From Lycium barbarum (lineage: Eukaryota; Streptophyta; Magnoliopsida; Solanales; Solanaceae): a stretch of DNA of 64,000 bases. The stretch spans positions 22,514,380-22,578,379 of the forward strand of contig NC_083344.1 in NCBI RefSeq assembly GCF_019175385.1, in the 5' to 3' direction. The notes beneath the pieces are model-generated. The model was not told the origin of the DNA. It did no database searches and saw nothing but the letters and a program-made list of their open reading frames with translations. Within the stretch, counting starts at the first letter, position 1; the number at the start of each line of letters is the position of its first letter. Positions 58,501 through 64,000 of the stretch are shown here, piece after piece. The translations under genes and the position numbers were made by a program.

Positions 58501-60356
58501 GTGCATTTCAACCACTGTTCATAAAAATCAGATTTTAGCTATTAAAAAGGAGGGACCCAAGTTCATTTTCTTATTTCATCTTCACGAAATTTCTCCCTAG
58601 AAATCTCTAGAACACTCCAAACACTTCAACCACAAGAATACCAAGGAAATCAATGATCATCAACACCAAATCTATGAAACAAAGTGTATGAAACCTAATT
58701 GGAAGTCATCTCCTTCAAGAAATTCCAAAAGAGGTGAAGAAGGGTTTTGGTGCTAAAGAAGTGATTCCACTCTAGGCTTGTTCCACCACCATCTAAGGTA
58801 TGTTTCATGACTTTATCATTTTATTTAAGGTATTGGAAAGCTAAGATGCTTGAAATGTAGAAGAACATAGAAAATGGGCCATTACTGAGTGAATAGTGTC
58901 ACAATTGAATGATAATTGAATGGAATCATGAACGTTGATAGGTTGTGATGATGAATACGTTATAAGTGGAGTATAGACCATGGAATAGGTGTGAAGTAAG
59001 AAAAATTATGATGATGAGCTAAAACCATTAAATGGGGAGAAATGGGAGAAAAATGGTGGATTTTGCTAAATATAGATAAGTGATGAATGTTGATACGATA
59101 TTGTGAGTGTTGTTGTAAATGTTTGGGAGTTGAAATAGAACATGAGAAAAGTAGTAGAAACAAAGGAAACGCTGCCCAATTTTCTCTAGAAATAACGATG
59201 CGTTCTTATGGTCGATTGACTAACTATAATGCGTATCCTCTCGTGAAGGTAGCAACGTGATATTGAAGGAGAACAAGTGAACGATAGCTTAACTAAGCGA
59301 CAAAGGTATGTGAGGCTAATCCTTTTCTTTCTATGGCATGAATCCCATGATATGATTATTCTTCCTCTCTATGATTCTCCTATATTTCGGAAAGCCAAGA
59401 GCTTAAGATCATGAATAACTATATGAGTCAAGAGACATGATATGACGTTCCTATAAAGTAAATGATGTCGTCCATTTTATACACTCACCTTACATACTAA
59501 GCCCTTCAAGGTGAGGCAGAATGTTCATGAATGCCCATAATGGAATCGAGGGTTCCCGACCTTACGTTACCTCGATAAAATACACTTGTTCTAGAGTCCC
59601 TATGCATGCACAATTGTGAGCATATTTTGATAAGAATATTATTATAAGAATTTCATAATGAGCATGTCATAATCATATTACACTGGGCCTAGTTGGCCGG
59701 GCAGTCACCGCGAAAACGGGCAGCTATACGATACACCATGGACAGTTGGCATGGGCAGACACCACTAGTGGGCGGCATGAGATGGTAGCCCGGACGCGGG
59801 AGGCCTGGACGCGGGCTAATGTTACTGATTATCACACCGCACCTATATGGTCGGGCAGTTTATATATATATATATATATATATATGATATGCATACATGA
59901 GAGTATGATAAGCATAAAAGTAAGTTAGCATGCATTACTTTTCATACGATTCCTATCCAGGTACAGTTGCTCCATACTTGATGCTCCCTTTATTTTCTTG
60001 ATGTGTTGTTATTGTTCGTGCCTCTCATACTCAGTACAACATTCGTACTGACGTCCGTTTTCCTTGGACGCTGTGTTCATGCCCACTGGTAGACAGGGAG
60101 GTGAGCTCGATCCGGATTCTTAGGAGCTGTCAACTGATTGAAAGCACTCCATTGTTCGGAGGTGCTTATGATTGGTTCTTATGATTATTCTTTTGGTACA
60201 TATGTATATTTTCGGCATGACGGAGTCTTGTTCCATCTACATGTATAATATGTCAGTAGAGGCTCATAGATGCGTAGTGTGGGTTAGATGGTCTCACAAG
60301 TCTACTACGATATGCATAAATATATTACATATATTATTTTGATAGTCTACTGAGGC

Positions 60357-60462
<106 letters not shown>

Positions 60463-60620
60463 AGACTAATTGCGCTTTCCACCGAAAAATGATTGTCATG
60501 CGATTATGAATTTGTGAATGATAAATAAGCGTAAATGACTATGATAAGTGAGGGAGTAAGGGGTCCTCGGTGGTCAGCCTCAGGTACCTATCGCGGTCCC
60601 TAGCCGGGTCGTGACAGAAG

Positions 60621-60632
60621 TGGTATCAGAGC
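60621..60632 (+). promoter_or_regulatory. Primer binding site after the 58087 LTR
   Basis: TGGTATCAGAGC, 4 nt after the LTR. Only about 15-30 nt of further leader are visible before different sequence. Confidence 0.88.
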
Positions 60633-60639
60633 ACTCAAA

Positions 60640-61755
60640 TTCCTCTGATCATGGCATAAATGAAGCAACTTTAGCCTTGCCTATACCCATTGTTTCAAAA
60701 CCCATCAAGCGTCGAACGACTAGAAAATTTGCATCCCTGTCGGTGATCTTTGATAAAAAAAAAACATATTATCACATGCGTTGAAAGAATGATCAGTGAA
60801 AATAAAAGGGGGAAACTATTACACAGGAAAGCAATGGCCTGAGAAAAGGAAATTTGGGTCACTCGGTAGTGACTTAACTTGATCCGATGACTCAAGCTCT
60901 AACTGTACCTCAGAAATGCCAAGCGTTGAGGACTCTAAAGAAGAAGTGGAGACACCTTTGATACGAAAAAATTCAAAGAAAGAAATGGTGAGTGAAAATA
61001 AGTATTTGCTTGACCCAAAGTTTGAAGGTGTTCTTAGTGAAAATATGGGTGTTCAAAGCCGAGAAGAGGAGAGAGGAGAGGAACCTGGTGCCCTATCGTT
61101 ACTCAAGAAAAGAAAGATGAGCACAAGTAAGAGACCAGGTTCCTCGAAGAGGAGAAGTAGTGATGTAGAAGGAAGAAAGAATAAATAGAACCGACAAAAA
61201 CAAAAGGTTCTATTTGGAAGAGTCTTTGATGTCAATCTGAAAGAGGAACCTGGCATGAATGATTTGATGGAAATGGTGGAGTTCCAGGAGTGGAGCCACC
61301 TCTTTACTTAACCACCACCATGTGTATATGAAGTTGTAGTTATTGAATTCTATGAGAATTTGCTATGTATAAATGATAATGCTCTGGCCCTAAAAGTGAA
61401 TCTGACAGAATTTGTGGTCACTGAGTCGATACTTGGGAAAATATTGGGAGCAAAGACAGTGGGACTAAGAGATGTAGCAGACAAGAGATCTCCAGATTTC
61501 AAAAAGGTCATCGTCAATGTTGTAAGGTCAGCAGAAAAAGCTAGTTTCTATAAGAATGAGCTTAAGCCTGAGCATCAACTAGTCTTCGAATTTGTCAGTA
61601 AAGTGCTTTTGCCAATGATGGAAGGACGATCTGCCGTCACGGTAGCAGACCTAGTTCATATGGAAGCTCTTACATCTATTGAACCAATCAACTTGTCAGC
61701 CATCATGATAGAGAAAATGAGTAAGGCGGCACTAATTGTGCAAGGAGGACTGATA
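60640..61755 (+). pseudogene. Putative plant transposon-protein (Transposase_32-like) pseudogene
   Basis: From the ATG at 60916 a single frame runs to 61755 with only two stops, TAG at 61186 and TAA at 61309. It begins with a charged, Lys/Glu/Ser-rich segment (SLLKKRKMSTSKRPGSSKRR), then LMEMVEFQEWSHLF, then VVVIEFYENLLCIN and ESILGKILGAKTVGLRDV. This order resembles the 'putative plant transposon protein' domain common in Solanaceae repeats. Recognition is from memory of the family, without a search. An upstream stretch (60645-60770, PIVSKPIKRRTTRKFAS) may belong to the same gene. The 3' end is cut by the LTR at 61756. No activity is expected. Confidence 0.55.
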
Positions 61756-63097
61756 TGCTAAAATTACACCTTTTATTAGTGTAAAGTGGACGTTTTCAAA
61801 TACAGCGACCCAACAAGGTTGGGGTCGAATCCCACAGGGAATATGGTATGAAAAGGTTACTAAAATTGTAGAACACTTTATCTAGGTATAATGTCTTATT
61901 CCGATGAATTTGTAAAAGTGTTGGTTTTTGTAGACTAATTGATTGACTGGTAATTGATTTTTAATTGATTGGTAAAAGATACCAAGGTTGTGTCCCCGTC
62001 AGATAAAGTATATGATCATAGGTATTGATCTTGACATACTTCTAATGGATCGTTATATGAAAGCACTTAACCTGTATGTGAATCTCTACATTTTCCCAAT
62101 AAATAAAGACTATTTCTTTCTATTATTTGCCCAAATGTAAGAAAGTTGATACGAAGAATGGTTAATTCTGCCCAGTAAATTCCTCTTATTCCTAAGTGAA
62201 TTTATTAAACAAGGGTTAATATATTGAGTTCTTGTTACTAGTTCTTACCAAACCCTAATTATTTTCCCAAATAAATCAAGGTTTATGGCGTTATCTAATG
62301 TTTGCAACCACTAACTATTAATGAATAACGAAGAACAAGTAAACCCTAACAATCCATTATGCATATATCAATCAAAATTTCAAATCACAAAACACCCATC
62401 TTTGGGTTGACAACCTTAGTAAGGGTGATTAGTTACTCATGACAAAGAACAAACAATAAAAGATTGAAAATTCATAATTGCTTACTTTTGATGATAAGAG
62501 AAATTAATAATACTTGAATTGATGTTTGAAAGCTGTTAAAATAAAGGAAAATTCAATGCTCTAAGTCAAAATATTGTTTCTAAACCAGAATAATCATAAA
62601 CAAACCCTACAATGGATATTTATAATGGTCCAAGTCGTGAGAAGCCAAAAGACAAAACTGCCCGTCTGCACCATTCTGGGGACCGTCAAACTTCCTACGT
62701 TCCGTCAAAATTTCTGCTTTTAACCGTCAAACAGTCTTCTGCAGACTTCCTACGCTTCAACTTTGACGGACCGTCCAATATTTTACGGTCCGTATAATTG
62801 ATCCAAAGGATTATTCTTCAGTGAACCGCTCTCTGTTACACGTCTGCGGTACTTTTGACGTTCTGCAGAAAGTACTACGGGCCGTCACATGTGTCGTCAA
62901 ACTGCCTTTTTCAGTGACTTGTTATTTTTCTCCACTTTTTGCCACGTTTTCACAAACTTCCCCAACCTTTGCCATCAAAACACTTAATACCTGAAATACA
63001 ATAAAAACCACATAAAAACGACAGGAACTTGCTTGAAAACAAGTAAAAATCTTCGCTAAAGGTACCACATGTGCCGAAATTACGCGGCACATTAACA
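61756..63097 (-). repeat. 3' LTR of a different gypsy lineage (Tat/Athila-like)
   Basis: TGCTAAAATTACACC (61756) to GGCACATTAACA (63097), 1342 bp, with a PPT on the right. The left flank tgata is the possible target duplication; its partner is outside. Contains the GTTGGGGTCGAATCCCACAG block (about 61819-61839) and ACGG-N-CCGT palindromes at 62640-62890 like those of the unrelated B LTRs. Confidence 0.65.
62640..62890. repeat. GACGG-N-CCGTC palindrome cluster in the Tat-like LTR
   Basis: TTTGACGGACCGTCC, TTTTACGGTCCGTATA, TACGGGCCGTCAC, and several CCGTCAAA half motifs. Confidence 0.75.
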
Positions 63098-64000
63098 CCC
63101 CCAACTAAAGTCTTTGCTTGTCCTCAAGCAAGTCATACAACACAAATGACTCAACTAATCTTAGATATAACAGAGTAATCATGTCTACAATGGTTTTTAC
63201 TCCGAACTACCTGCATGCAAGTGTTTTTTTCTTTCATCTAACCACCTCTTGTTCAATATCAATCAACACAACAAATACTCAGAACACTTAGACTAACAAT
63301 GACGTATCAAGTTATGACATCACTTTATCAGACATATCAATGGACTCACAAACACCGCTTTGGGTGGTTGTTTTACACCTCACATTATCGCTTCTTATGC
63401 CCTCACGTAGATAAAAGAATGTCCCACATGCACGTATGTACAAGGAATTTGGGACTAAGAGAAAAGATAACAGAAACACTCGCACTAACAAAGATATTCA
63501 CCGACTACAAATGCACAAACCATATGCTTGCCCTTAATTATGCCTTACACTATCGGGCGGTTCAGTTGTGATCACTATAGGATACTTTTTGGATATTAGT
63601 GACTCACCCTCCTTCAACACTAAACTTTTTTTTTCATTTTTTTCTCCCGTTGTCTCTTAAATCTTCAACCTTAATGTGGTTTTATTCTTAATGAATCTTA
63701 ACCTTCTTTTTGTGACACAATTTTCTGATTTTTTTCTTCTCTCATTTTCTTCTTATTTTTTATTTACTTATTTACTGCTACCACATCGAGTCCCGACTAG
63801 CCAATTTATTCCACCCCCAACTTAGGCTTTTAGCCTCTACTTCACACTTATTTCACCCTCAACTTAGGAGTTTAGCCTTTTTTTTCTCATAGTGTCAAGG
63901 AGGGAACAAATGCAAAGCTGGAATCAGTTCAGAAATGGTACAACTTTATTACGGCTAGTCAAGAACAGGTCAAGGGCTCAAAAGGGAAAACTAGGGATTA
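63098..64000 (-). mobile_element. 3' interior of the Tat/Athila-like element, non-coding, cut by window edge
   Basis: On the minus strand CTTGAGGACAAGCAAAGAC is followed by TTTAGTTGGGGGTG, a PPT-type junction I recall from plant non-chromovirus gypsy elements. The remaining 0.9 kb has T-rich runs (63620-63770) and no coding domain; a 90-codon plus-strand frame at 63299-63571 resembles nothing. Confidence 0.55.

Noticed and set aside
61053..61256. Ser/Leu-rich minus-strand frame
   Set aside because: Shadow of the plus-strand Lys/Arg/Ser-rich segment of the transposon-protein pseudogene.

Overview
This window is plant repeat DNA with no recognisable host gene, rRNA array or tRNA. It is a nest of Ty3/gypsy chromovirus LTR retrotransposons: Tekay/Del type, judged from the order gag, CCHC, protease, RT, RNase H, integrase, C-terminal chromodomain, and from LTRs of 2.4-4 kb. 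Solo LTRs, a degraded Ty1/copia gag, a putative plant transposon-protein pseudogene and one end of a different gypsy lineage are also present. Sequence style suggests Solanaceae pericentromeric or other heterochromatic DNA; the species cannot be named from the sequence.

Layout. 1-4220: 5' end of a minus-strand element (E1: gag, PBS, LTR). 4221-9186: minus-strand element E2 (LTR, PBS, leader) whose interior lacks gag but carries a 5S-rRNA-like stretch. E1 interrupts E2, and E2 interrupts the 5' LTR of plus-strand E3. E3 covers 9187-40625 and is itself split by E4 (13535-24563, minus, TSD gtatg) and E5 (24935-36232, plus, TSD gagtc); its pol reading resumes exactly across both insertions. 40626-45606: minus-strand B-type LTR with PBS on one side and PPT on the other, containing a solo LTR (41095-43509, TSD gtctc). 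45838-46612: decayed copia gag. 46613-57372: one solo LTR (TSD agaaa) that contains further solo LTRs, three levels deep. 57373-61755: non-coding DNA and a transposon-protein pseudogene split by an LTR-plus-PBS fragment (58087-60616). 61756-64000: 3' LTR and adjoining interior of a minus-strand Tat/Athila-like gypsy element.

Relative ages: E4 is youngest (2927-bp LTRs, two mismatches noticed). E5 is older (about 50 LTR differences counted by eye). E3 hosts both and carries 13 premature stops, every one explicable as C-to-T or G-to-A. No element has an intact gag-pol frame.

The most interesting signals are shared cis structures rather than genes. (1) All four gag starts sit 2 nt downstream of a splice-acceptor-like CAG with a CTAAC/CTGAC branch-like motif, while each LTR carries an AAG|GTAAG-type donor about 560-820 nt from its start, which suggests a spliced gag-pol mRNA. 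(2) A two- or three-hairpin module occurs in every LTR and shows compensatory base-pair changes between families. (3) Clusters of ACGG-N-CCGT palindromes occur in LTRs of different families. (4) A conserved hairpin lies just before the polypurine tract. (5) Rapidly diverging inverted repeats lie just upstream of the TATA box.
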